Assembly: GCF_900540665.1 (NCBI RefSeq)
Contig: NZ_UQGV01000089.1
Coordinates: forward strand, 1-7,485
Length of the DNA: 7,485 nt
Reading direction: 5' to 3'
Source of the DNA: an uncultured Catenibacterium sp.
GTDB taxonomy: Bacteria > Bacillota_I > Bacilli_A > Erysipelotrichales > Coprobacillaceae
In this document: positions 1 to 5,998 of the stretch, piece after piece
Layout: the number at the start of each line of letters is the position of its first letter
Numbering within the stretch: position 1 is the stretch's first letter
Program-made: the position numbers and the translations under genes
Notes under the pieces: model-generated
Databases searched by the model: none
Told to the model about the DNA's origin: nothing
Seen by the model: only the letters and a program-made list of their open reading frames with translations

Positions 1-123
1 TTTCGCATTCTTAAATGCAGGCATTTCTTCTAGATAAGAGGCAATTCTTTTTGAATAAGAAAGAAACGTCTCTTCTTCTAAAGCGAGACGTTTCTTAATC
101 ATCTGTTTCCTATCCAATAGCAT
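1..123 (-). CDS. 5-formyltetrahydrofolate cyclo-ligase, N-terminal part (cut by window edge)
   Basis: Only the first 41 residues are present; the frame is open to base 1. The family (MTHFS/YqgN type) uses ATP to convert 5-formyl-THF to 5,10-methenyl-THF in the cytoplasm. The visible piece fits the family N-terminus: an Arg-Lys pair, a basic stretch ending KKRLAL, an acidic turn (EEET), a helix with S..I..YL, then MPAFKNAK, matching the usual 'lp.fk.Ak' just before the first beta strand. From memory it aligns without gaps to Bacillus YqgN over about 37 residues. The start is uncertain. ATG at 121-123 keeps the conserved Arg-Lys and overlaps sufB by 14 bp. ATG at 100-102 has a better Shine-Dalgarno (AGGA, 5 nt away) but loses that motif. 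TTG at 115-117 is also possible. It follows sufB with no gap, so it is probably the last or a later gene of the suf transcript. The catalytic part is outside the window. Confidence 0.72.
   Translation of the reverse strand, partial: MLLDRKQMIKKRLALEEETFLSYSKRIASYLEEMPAFKNAK
61..96 (-). repeat. Perfect 12-bp inverted repeat inside the start of the cyclo-ligase gene
   Basis: Arms at 61-72 and 85-96 are exact reverse complements (AAGAAACGTCTC on the plus strand for the first), with a 12-nt loop. On the minus strand the hairpin is followed by TCTTATTC, a weak U-rich run. It lies just after the sufB stop and would look like the operon terminator, but the same bases encode the early residues of the cyclo-ligase (KKRL in one arm, ETFL in the other). 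It may be an intragenic attenuator, an mRNA processing or stability element, or chance. Confidence 0.6.
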
Positions 124-1516
124 CTTCTGACATATCAAGCTTAATAAGCTGATTCAATTCAACAGCATATTCCATAGGTAATTCTCTGCTGAATGGTTCA
201 ATGAAGCCCATAACAATCATCTCTGTTGCCTGTGCTTTAGTGAGGCCTCTGCTCATTAAGTAGAAGAGCTGATCTTCCGATACTTTAGATACAGTGGCTT
301 CATGTTCAATAATAGAATCATTATTGGCCATGATATTTGTAGGTACTGTATCACTTGTAGAAATCTTATCTAGAATTAATGTATCACATTCTACCTTGCT
401 CTTACAGTCGTAGGCATTCTTGTTATGACGGACAAGTCCTCTATAGTTTGTCTTACCGCCATTTCTTGCAATAGATTTAGAAATAATCTGACTTGATGTA
501 TGAGGCGCTGCATGAATCATCTTAGCCCCAGAATCAATAATCTGACCTTTATCTCCTACTGCAATAGTAATAACTGTGCCCTTGGCTCTTTCTCCTGCGA
601 GAACACAGCAAGGATATTTCATAGTAACAAGTGAACCGATGTTACCATCCACCCATTCCATTGATCCACCTTCCATAACTTTAGCACGCTGTGTTACTAA
701 GTTATAGATATTCTTAGACCAGTTCTGGATTGTTGTATAACGACAATGTGCATTCTTGCCGACAATAATTTCTACAACACCAGCATGAAGTGAATCTTTA
801 GAATATGAAGGTGCTGTACATCCTTCTACATAATGGATATCTGAGCCTTCATCTACAATAATTAAAGTTCTTTCAAACTGCGCCATACGTTCAGAATTGA
901 TTCTAAAATATGACTGTAATGGCTTATCTAATTTAGTATGAGGTGGTACATAAATAAATGATCCACCTGACCAGACAGCCCCGTTTAATGCAGAGAACTT
1001 GTTATCATAATATGGAATAACGGTATCAAAATACTTCTTGAAGATTTCTGGATACTGTTTTAATCCTGAATCAATATCCAAGAAGATAACACCCTTCTCT
1101 TTGACTTCTTCAAGCATATTATGATAAACAACTTCAGATTCATATTGGGCACTTGCACCTGCTAAGAACTTCTGTTCTGCTTCAGGAATACCTAAACGAT
1201 CAAATGTATTCTTGATTGTTTCTGGTACTTCTTCCCATTTATCTGTTTTAGTATCTGATGGACGATTATAGTATGTATAATCATCAAAATCCATCTTAGA
1301 TAAATCAACACCCCACTTAGGCATTGGCATCTTTAAGAACTGTTTTAATGACTTGATACGGTATTCAGTCATCCATTCTGGTTCTTCTTTAATGGCTGAT
1401 ATTTCTCTAACAATATCTTCATTTAACCCTTTAGGTGTCTTGAAGACTGATACATCCTCATCAGGATGATCTTCTATCACTTCAGCTTGTGGAATATTAA
1501 GATTCTCAATAGCCAT
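110..1516 (-). CDS. sufB: Fe-S cluster scaffold protein SufB
   Basis: This is the 468-residue SufB subunit of the cytosolic SufBCD complex, on which iron and sulfur are assembled into a nascent cluster. The length matches Bacillus SufB (about 465). The N-terminal helical domain (about 1-120) is followed by the beta-helix core (about 140-390) and a C-terminal helical domain. Visible family landmarks are VEGCTAP (Cys233), the CDTLILD motif (Cys377, equivalent to the sulfur-accepting Cys405 of E. coli SufB by my alignment), and IEHEA (His405/Glu406, equivalent to His433/Glu434). These are followed by the conserved 'EDQLFYLMSRGL' helix that contacts SufC. The frame stays open another 20 codons upstream, but I start at MAIENLN: GAGGA lies 6 nt before this ATG, and the upstream residues are the sufU end in another frame. 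The stop of sufU is 2 bp upstream, so translation is probably coupled. No key residue is missing. Confidence 0.96.
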   Translation of the reverse strand: MAIENLNIPQAEVIEDHPDEDVSVFKTPKGLNEDIVREISAIKEEPEWMTEYRIKSLKQFLKMPMPKWGVDLSKMDFDDYTYYNRPSDTKTDKWEEVPETIKNTFDRLGIPEAEQKFLAGASAQYESEVVYHNMLEEVKEKGVIFLDIDSGLKQYPEIFKKYFDTVIPYYDNKFSALNGAVWSGGSFIYVPPHTKLDKPLQSYFRINSERMAQFERTLIIVDEGSDIHYVEGCTAPSYSKDSLHAGVVEIIVGKNAHCRYTTIQNWSKNIYNLVTQRAKVMEGGSMEWVDGNIGSLVTMKYPCCVLAGERAKGTVITIAVGDKGQIIDSGAKMIHAAPHTSSQIISKSIARNGGKTNYRGLVRHNKNAYDCKSKVECDTLILDKISTSDTVPTNIMANNDSIIEHEATVSKVSEDQLFYLMSRGLTKAQATEMIVMGFIEPFSRELPMEYAVELNQLIKLDMSEDAIG

Positions 1517-1518
1517 CT

Positions 1519-1956
1519 CTATTCCTCGCTTCCTTCTAATAATTTTAAGAATCCAGTCCAGCCTAGAGTCGCACACTTAATACGATTGGCCTGCTTATGC
1601 GTATTCTTAAACGCAATCGCTTCTTCAAGAAGTTCTGGATCATATTCTTTTTCATAAATCATATGCATATAGTTATCCACAATATGCGCTGCTTCTTCTT
1701 TTGTCTTTCCTTTAACTAGTTCTGTCATGATAGAAGTAGATGCTGTACAGATGGCACATGCTTCACCATCAAAACGTACATCCTCCACTACATCACCATT
1801 AAACTTAGCCTGGACATCAATATCATCAATACATGTACTTGAATCCATATTGACTTTCTGATATGAATCATCATCTACAAGTCCGTGGTTTCTAGGATTC
1901 TGATAATGGTCCATAATAATTTCTCTCATGATCATTGGATCATCCAAAGAATGCAT
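1519..1956 (-). CDS. sufU: SufU, zinc-dependent sulfur acceptor for SufS
   Basis: SufU accepts persulfide sulfur from SufS in Gram-positive SUF systems and passes it towards SufBCD. The 145-residue product has the IscU/NifU_N fold markers: IMDHYQNPRNHG at 14-25, Cys42 with Asp44, Cys67, and Cys128 in IKCATLGW. Cys42, Asp44, Cys67 and Cys128 match the zinc ligands of Bacillus SufU. The long Cys67-Cys128 spacing is the SufU-type insertion that separates it from IscU. The usual CGD motif reads CID here, and there is an extra cysteine (Cys70, in CAIC). The frame extends to 2037, but that part lies inside sufS. The start at 1956 puts 14 residues before MDHY, close to Bacillus SufU, and has AAAGGAG 12 nt upstream. 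ATGs at 1935 and 1929 are possible shorter starts. It overlaps the end of sufS by 17 bp. Confidence 0.93.
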   Translation of the reverse strand: MHSLDDPMIMREIIMDHYQNPRNHGLVDDDSYQKVNMDSSTCIDDIDVQAKFNGDVVEDVRFDGEACAICTASTSIMTELVKGKTKEEAAHIVDNYMHMIYEKEYDPELLEEAIAFKNTHKQANRIKCATLGWTGFLKLLEGSEE

Positions 1957-3172
1957 CAAGGAAATCATCTCCTTTCTTACATGCTTCAATAAACTGATCA
2001 ATTTCTTCTTCAGTGTTATAGAAATAGAAAGAAACACGACAAGTTGTTCTTACTTTTAAGAACTCGTCTAAAATCTTGGCACAATGTTCACCAGCTCTAA
2101 CTGCAATACCATAAGTATTAAATAAGCTGGCTGCATCTTGTGCAAATACATCTTTAATATTAAAGGCAATAGCCCCTTCTGAGTTTGGATTATATATAGT
2201 GACATTATCTAACTGAGACATCTTCTCAATCGCATAATGACGTAATTCTAATTCTCTTTGACGGATATTCTCCATACCGATGCTCTGTAAGTATTTAACA
2301 GCTGCACCTAAACCAATAACACCTTCAATATGAGGTGTACCTGCTTCAAATTTATAAGGTGGTTCCTTTAGTGTAACAAGTCCACAGCTGTTATAGCGTG
2401 AATTAGATCCTCCACCAAAACGTGTAGGCTTTGTTTCTTCTAACAACTCATATTTACCATAAAGAACACCAACACCTGTAGGGCCACACATCTTATGGCC
2501 TGAAAAAGCTAAGAAGTCCACATCATCACGTACAACATCTGTAACAATATGTGGCACACTCTGTGCCCCATCTGCCACTACAATAATACCCTTAGAATGC
2601 GCATATTCTGTGATTTCCTTGATAGGTACTTCATAACCTAATACATTTGTCACAATCGCAAGTGAAATAATCTTTGTATTCTCTGTTACAGCCTTCTTGA
2701 CATTTTCTAATGTCATACGACCTTCTTCATCTAGTTCAATATATTTCACAACAGCACCTGTTTCATCTGCTACATCAAACCAAGGTAATGTATTAGAGGC
2801 GTGTTCTGCCACATTCAAGAGGATTTCATCACCTGCTTTTAAATGTGTTTTGGCATAACCATTCGCAATTAAGTTAAGTGAATCTGTTGAACCACTTGTA
2901 AATACAACTTCTTCTTTTCTTTTAGCATGAATAAAATGCTGAACTGCTTCTCTAGCTTCTTCATAAGCGACATCCACCTGATGAGATAAATCATAATCTC
3001 CACGATGAGCATTTCCTGAATAGCTAGATAAATATTCACATACTGCATCAATCACACATCGAGGCTTTAATGTAGTCGCACCATTATCAAAATAAATCAG
3101 TGGCTTGCCATGCATTAATGTCTTTCCATCCAACATTGGAAAGTCTTTTCTTGTATCCTTACAATTCACCAT
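1940..3172 (-). CDS. sufS: Cysteine desulfurase SufS
   Basis: This PLP enzyme (class V aminotransferase fold, group II cysteine desulfurase) converts L-cysteine to alanine and leaves a persulfide on its active-site cysteine; SufU is the expected acceptor. The 410 residues match the family length (about 406). Landmarks are YFDNGATT (27-34), TSGSTDSLN for the phosphate loop (92-100), His124 in AEHASN (cofactor stacking), Asp201 and Gln204 in ADGAQS, Lys227 in SGHKMCGPTGVGVLYG (Schiff base), Arg359 and Cys364 in VRAGEHC (catalytic cysteine on a short loop, typical of SufS rather than IscS/NifS), and Arg379 before SFYFYNTEEE. The usual EHH(A/S)N motif reads EHASN, so the second histidine is absent. 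The start has a GGTG-type Shine-Dalgarno 7 nt upstream, and the N-terminal RKDFPMLDG is normal. It lies 2 bp after sufD and overlaps sufU by 17 bp. Confidence 0.96.
   Translation of the reverse strand: MVNCKDTRKDFPMLDGKTLMHGKPLIYFDNGATTLKPRCVIDAVCEYLSSYSGNAHRGDYDLSHQVDVAYEEAREAVQHFIHAKRKEEVVFTSGSTDSLNLIANGYAKTHLKAGDEILLNVAEHASNTLPWFDVADETGAVVKYIELDEEGRMTLENVKKAVTENTKIISLAIVTNVLGYEVPIKEITEYAHSKGIIVVADGAQSVPHIVTDVVRDDVDFLAFSGHKMCGPTGVGVLYGKYELLEETKPTRFGGGSNSRYNSCGLVTLKEPPYKFEAGTPHIEGVIGLGAAVKYLQSIGMENIRQRELELRHYAIEKMSQLDNVTIYNPNSEGAIAFNIKDVFAQDAASLFNTYGIAVRAGEHCAKILDEFLKVRTTCRVSFYFYNTEEEIDQFIEACKKGDDFLDAFFG
1969..1975 (-). promoter_or_regulatory. Ribosome binding site for sufU
   Basis: AAAGGAG lies within the last sufS codons. 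It abuts one ATG (1966-1968) with no spacing, which makes that ATG unusable. It is 12 nt from the ATG at 1954-1956, which is therefore the favoured start, although the spacing is somewhat long. Confidence 0.6.
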
Positions 3173-3174
3173 AA

Positions 3175-4056
3175 CTAAGCACCTACCTTTGATAACGCCA
3201 ATTCAAAACGTTCCTTAATCATCTGATTATCTACAACCTCTACAACTGGCATTAAATAACCATAAGTAATTAGCTGCATAGCCTGACGTTTAGTCAAGCC
3301 ACGTGACTGTAAATAATAAAGATGTTCTTCATCCATCTTCCCTACACCAGCTGCATGAGAAGCCTGGACATCATATTCATCAATATATAAGAATGGATTT
3401 GCACTTGCATAACATTTTGGATCAAAGACAATGATCTTATTTGTCTGATGTGATGCTGAACCATTCTGTCCATTTGTAATCGTACCTATACCATCAATCA
3501 CAAGATGCGCTTCATCTTTCGCAACACCATAGTTATCCATGATACCAGTAGTATGTGGTGCATTATGTTTTATATGCACCTTATAATGTTTCTTTTCTTT
3601 ATCCTTCGATAAAGCAGCCATTCTTAATCTGACATCTGCCCCTTCACCATCTAATTCAAATGTATAAGAGGCTTCAATAGAAGCATCAGATAATTCAGAA
3701 TAACCAAGCTGAAGCATACTATCATGAGAAGAGTGTCCTTCATCTAGATAAGTATTCTTTCCTGTTCCTTCATTTTCATTAAAGAAATTAACATGTGAAT
3801 AAGCACCGTTAGTAAATGTACGATTTAAAACTCCGTTATCTTCAACATGTCTTGTTTCAATCACTTCCGCATGGACATTGTCTTCAAATACATAATGTAG
3901 TGACATTTCATTCTTTACATCAGCCACCACATGAAGCTGAATGGGTTCTCCATACTTGAATGTGATTGTTGTATCATTAACAACAACTTCCTGAGGAAGA
4001 TTCTTTTCTTGAGCCTCCCCATCAACAAAATGAATATAGTGTTCAAAACTATACAT
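3175..4056 (-). CDS. sufD: SufD, short form of the Fe-S scaffold partner
   Basis: SufD pairs with SufB in the SufBC2D complex. The C-terminal half is typical: NPFLYIDEYDV, then SHAAGVGKMDEEHLYYLQSRGL (about 220-253) and a closing helical segment. His234 in ASHAAG corresponds to the E. coli SufD His360 at the SufB-SufD interface. The product has only 293 residues, while Bacillus and E. coli SufD have about 420-437. The offset of His234 from His360 (126) accounts for nearly the whole difference, so the missing part is the N-terminal domain. It is not a visible frameshift: sufC ends 8 bp inside this gene, leaving no space for a lost 5' end, and the ATG has AAGGTG 7 nt upstream. An archaic SufB/SufD-like protein is the other reading, but the full operon context favours SufD. 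Confidence 0.9.
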   Translation of the reverse strand: MYSFEHYIHFVDGEAQEKNLPQEVVVNDTTITFKYGEPIQLHVVADVKNEMSLHYVFEDNVHAEVIETRHVEDNGVLNRTFTNGAYSHVNFFNENEGTGKNTYLDEGHSSHDSMLQLGYSELSDASIEASYTFELDGEGADVRLRMAALSKDKEKKHYKVHIKHNAPHTTGIMDNYGVAKDEAHLVIDGIGTITNGQNGSASHQTNKIIVFDPKCYASANPFLYIDEYDVQASHAAGVGKMDEEHLYYLQSRGLTKRQAMQLITYGYLMPVVEVVDNQMIKERFELALSKVGA

Positions 4057-4876
4057 TGCTTGTCACCTTATGACCACATACCCCGATAGAAACAACGTCT
4101 TCGTCTTCTTTTTCGAGTTCAATGCCTAATTCTTTCTTTACCCATTCATATCCTTCATTGTTGATCTTTTCAATTAGTTCAAAGCCACCTTCTACTACAA
4201 TATTACCATCTACTAAAACATGTACATGTGTAGGCTTTACTAATTCATATAATCTTTCATAGTGAGAAACCATAACTAAACCAAAGTCTTCCTTCTTTGT
4301 TTCTCTCATTTCATTAATATTATCAGCGACGATACGTAACGCATCAACATCTAGACCTGAATCAATTTCATCTAATAATGCGAACTTAGGTTCAAGTAGT
4401 TTCATCTGAAGAATTTCATTACGTTTCTTTTCTCCACCTGAGAACCCTTCATTTAAATAACGATGAGCTAGATTACCATCCATTTCTAAATCTTCTGTTG
4501 CATGGTCCATTGCTTTAATGAACTGATAAAGACTTAATGGTTTTTCTCTTCTTGCATTCATTGCAGAGCGGAGGAAATCAGAGTTTGTAACACCTGGAAT
4601 TTCCTGTGGATACTGCATTCCTAAAAATAATCCTTTACGGCTTCTTTCATCTACACTCATAGAAAGAACATCTTCACCATCTAATGTGATTGTTCCCTGA
4701 GTTACTTTATATTTAGGATGACCCATGATTGTACCTAATAATGTTGACTTCCCATTTCCATTAGGACCCATCAATGCATGTGTTTCTCCTGTATTAATTG
4801 TTAGATTAATTCCCTTTAAAATCTCCTTGTCACCAATGGCTACATGAAGATCCTTTATACTCAAAACTGACATCAT
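4049..4876 (-). CDS. sufC: SufC, ABC-type ATPase of the SUF complex
   Basis: SufC is a cytosolic ABC ATPase without a membrane partner. It dimerises on SufB and SufD and drives the conformational change needed for cluster assembly. The 275 residues carry Walker A GPNGNGKST (37-45), Q-loop Gln88 in MQYPQEIPG, the signature FSGGEKKR (145-152), Walker B FALLDEIDSGLD (165-176) and the H-loop His205 in SHY. The LDEIDSGLD form and EGYEWVKKELGIE at 241-253 are diagnostic of SufC. About 14 residues (VSIGVCGHKV and beyond) extend past the usual end and include Cys267. Two adjacent ATGs could start it; GAGGTG lies 5 nt before the first and 8 nt before the second (4871-4873), so the product may be one residue shorter. 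It is the first gene of the operon and overlaps sufD by 8 bp. Confidence 0.96.
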   Translation of the reverse strand: MMSVLSIKDLHVAIGDKEILKGINLTINTGETHALMGPNGNGKSTLLGTIMGHPKYKVTQGTITLDGEDVLSMSVDERSRKGLFLGMQYPQEIPGVTNSDFLRSAMNARREKPLSLYQFIKAMDHATEDLEMDGNLAHRYLNEGFSGGEKKRNEILQMKLLEPKFALLDEIDSGLDVDALRIVADNINEMRETKKEDFGLVMVSHYERLYELVKPTHVHVLVDGNIVVEGGFELIEKINNEGYEWVKKELGIELEKEDEDVVSIGVCGHKVTSNV

Positions 4877-4881
4877 TTTTT

Positions 4882-4887
4882 CACCTC
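4882..4887 (-). promoter_or_regulatory. Ribosome binding site for sufC
   Basis: GAGGTG lies 5 and 8 nt before two consecutive ATG codons. It starts only about 7 nt after the -10 box of the predicted promoter, so it would sit at the very 5' end of the mRNA. Confidence 0.7.
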
Positions 4888-4894
4888 GAGAATT

Positions 4895-4923
4895 ATTATA
4901 AAAGATTACTCGATTAACCTCAA
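4895..4923 (-). promoter_or_regulatory. SigA-type promoter of the suf operon
   Basis: On the minus strand, TTGAGG (4918-4923) and a perfect TATAAT (4895-4900) are separated by 17 bp. Transcription would start near 4888, giving a leader of only about 12 nt before the sufC ATG. This leaves no room for a leader attenuator or riboswitch, so any regulation should act at the promoter DNA. I recognise no IscR or Fur-type site. Confidence 0.75.
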
Positions 4924-4976
4924 ATAATATGATAAAGAATTATGTCTTTTTATGTGAAACAGGGGTAATTATTTGA
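4920..4976. repeat. 9-bp inverted repeat framing the two divergent -35 boxes
   Basis: TCAAATAAT (4920-4928) and ATTATTTGA (4968-4976) are exact reverse complements separated by 39 bp. Each arm overlaps the -35 box of one of the divergent promoters (suf and the prsA-like gene). It could be a pair of operator half-sites or simply shared -35 context in AT-rich DNA. Confidence 0.45.
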
Positions 4977-5000
4977 AAAAAATCATTGAGCATGTATAAT
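4973..5000 (+). promoter_or_regulatory. SigA-type promoter of the prsA-like gene
   Basis: TTGAAA (4973-4978) and a perfect TATAAT (4995-5000) have a 16-bp spacer. The start of transcription would be near 5007, leaving a leader of about 20 nt that contains a strong Shine-Dalgarno AAGGAGG (5014-5020), 6 nt before the ATG at 5027. Confidence 0.78.
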
Positions 5001-5026
5001 ATATATGTTACGCAAGGAGGGTACGT

Positions 5027-5992
5027 ATGAAAGCCAAAAAAATAGCAGCGCTATGTTTAGCGAGTGTTTTACTACTAAGTGGCTGTGGTGGTAAGACAGT
5101 AGATGGAAAGAGCGTCGTTGCTTCCACAAGTGAAGGCAATGTATATGCAGATGATGTTTATGATACATTGATTTCGACGAGTGCTGGTAAGTCAGCTACA
5201 TTCCAATATGTTCTTGATCAATTGATCAATAAGCAATATCCTGTCACAAGCGATATGAAAGATAATGCAAGTGATATGCTTGATAGTATTAAGAATTCTT
5301 ATAAGAGCAAGTATGGTGAAAGCTCTTACGAAAAGCAGTTCAAGAGCGATTTGAAGAGTGCCGGTTATGGAAGTGAAAGTGAATATAAGAAGAAGCTGAT
5401 CTACTCTTTACAGTATGCAGAATTAGTGAAGCATTATGTAAAGACACATTATGATACAGTGTTTGATGATTATTATAAGGTTGCTACACCACGTGTTATC
5501 TCTATGATTAAGATTTCTACTTCTGATATTTCTAATCCAACTAATGCTGAAAAAGAAAAGCTAGAAGAAGTGAAGGAACTATTAAAAGATGGTAAAAGTT
5601 TCGGTGATGTTGCTAAGAGTTATTCAGATGATTCAAATACAAAGAGTGCTAAAGGTTCTTTAGGTGTTGTAGATACAACAAGCAACCTTGCAAGTACTTA
5701 TGGCAACGCCATCAATGAATCAGCTTTCTCTTTAACTGAAGGACAGACTTCTGATGTATTAACTGGAACTGATGGTTATTACATTTTAAAATGTACTTCT
5801 ACTAACAAAGAGAAGATCAAGAAAAAATTAAAGAATATCACAATTCAGTCACCATTACTTACTTATGATGATAATATCATCTATCTTGCATTCAATACTT
5901 ATGATATCGAGTATAAAGATGCAAAGGTTAAAAAAGCAGTTAAAGAAGCTGTAAAAGAAGGTTTAAAAACAAGAGCTGAAGGAAGGAAGTAA
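5027..5992 (+). CDS. PrsA-like extracytoplasmic foldase lipoprotein with degenerate parvulin domain
   Basis: This 321-residue lipoprotein is predicted to sit on the outer face of the membrane and help exported proteins fold. The signal peptide has a basic start (MKAKK), a hydrophobic core and the lipobox LLSGC with Cys20 as the lipidated residue. An N-terminal chaperone-like region (about 30-150, SurA/PrsA style, rich in Lys and Tyr) is followed by a parvulin-like PpiC domain (about 155-257) with recognisable FGDVAKSYSDD, KGSLGVV and FSLTEGQTSDV segments, then a basic helical tail. The two histidines typical of active parvulins are missing: the 'SHIL' position reads SMIK (Met160) and the terminal 'GYHII' reads GYYIL (Tyr252). 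Prolyl isomerase activity is therefore doubtful, while a chaperone role remains plausible, as proposed for some other Gram-positive PrsA/PpmA proteins. The symbol prsA is withheld because orthology is inferred only from architecture and the nearby HIT gene. Confidence 0.85.
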   Translation: MKAKKIAALCLASVLLLSGCGGKTVDGKSVVASTSEGNVYADDVYDTLISTSAGKSATFQYVLDQLINKQYPVTSDMKDNASDMLDSIKNSYKSKYGESSYEKQFKSDLKSAGYGSESEYKKKLIYSLQYAELVKHYVKTHYDTVFDDYYKVATPRVISMIKISTSDISNPTNAEKEKLEEVKELLKDGKSFGDVAKSYSDDSNTKSAKGSLGVVDTTSNLASTYGNAINESAFSLTEGQTSDVLTGTDGYYILKCTSTNKEKIKKKLKNITIQSPLLTYDDNIIYLAFNTYDIEYKDAKVKKAVKEAVKEGLKTRAEGRK

Positions 5993-5998
5993 GAGATA

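Noticed and set aside
61..100. Simple intergenic terminator of the suf operon
   Set aside because: The bases also encode a good cyclo-ligase N-terminus in a frame open to the edge, and the T-run is weak; it is reported as an inverted repeat instead.
1517..1576. Longer N-terminus for SufB
   Set aside because: The extra 20 residues are the sufU end in another frame; the ATG at 1514-1516 has the proper ribosome site and gives the family length.
1466..1657. Plus-strand reading frame of 63 codons across the sufU-sufB junction
   Set aside because: It lies wholly opposite two well-supported genes, has no recognisable protein features, and is a shadow frame.
1957..2037. Longer N-terminus for SufU
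   Set aside because: The extra residues are the sufS end read in another frame, and no relative has such an extension; the ribosome site points to the start at 1956.
4901..4970. Riboswitch or T-box leader ahead of suf
   Set aside because: The predicted transcript starts downstream of this region and its leader is about 12 nt; no extended RNA structure is visible.
4901..4970. IscR, Fur or PerR operator
   Set aside because: I could not fit any of their known palindromes here; only the unrelated 9-bp inverted repeat is clear.
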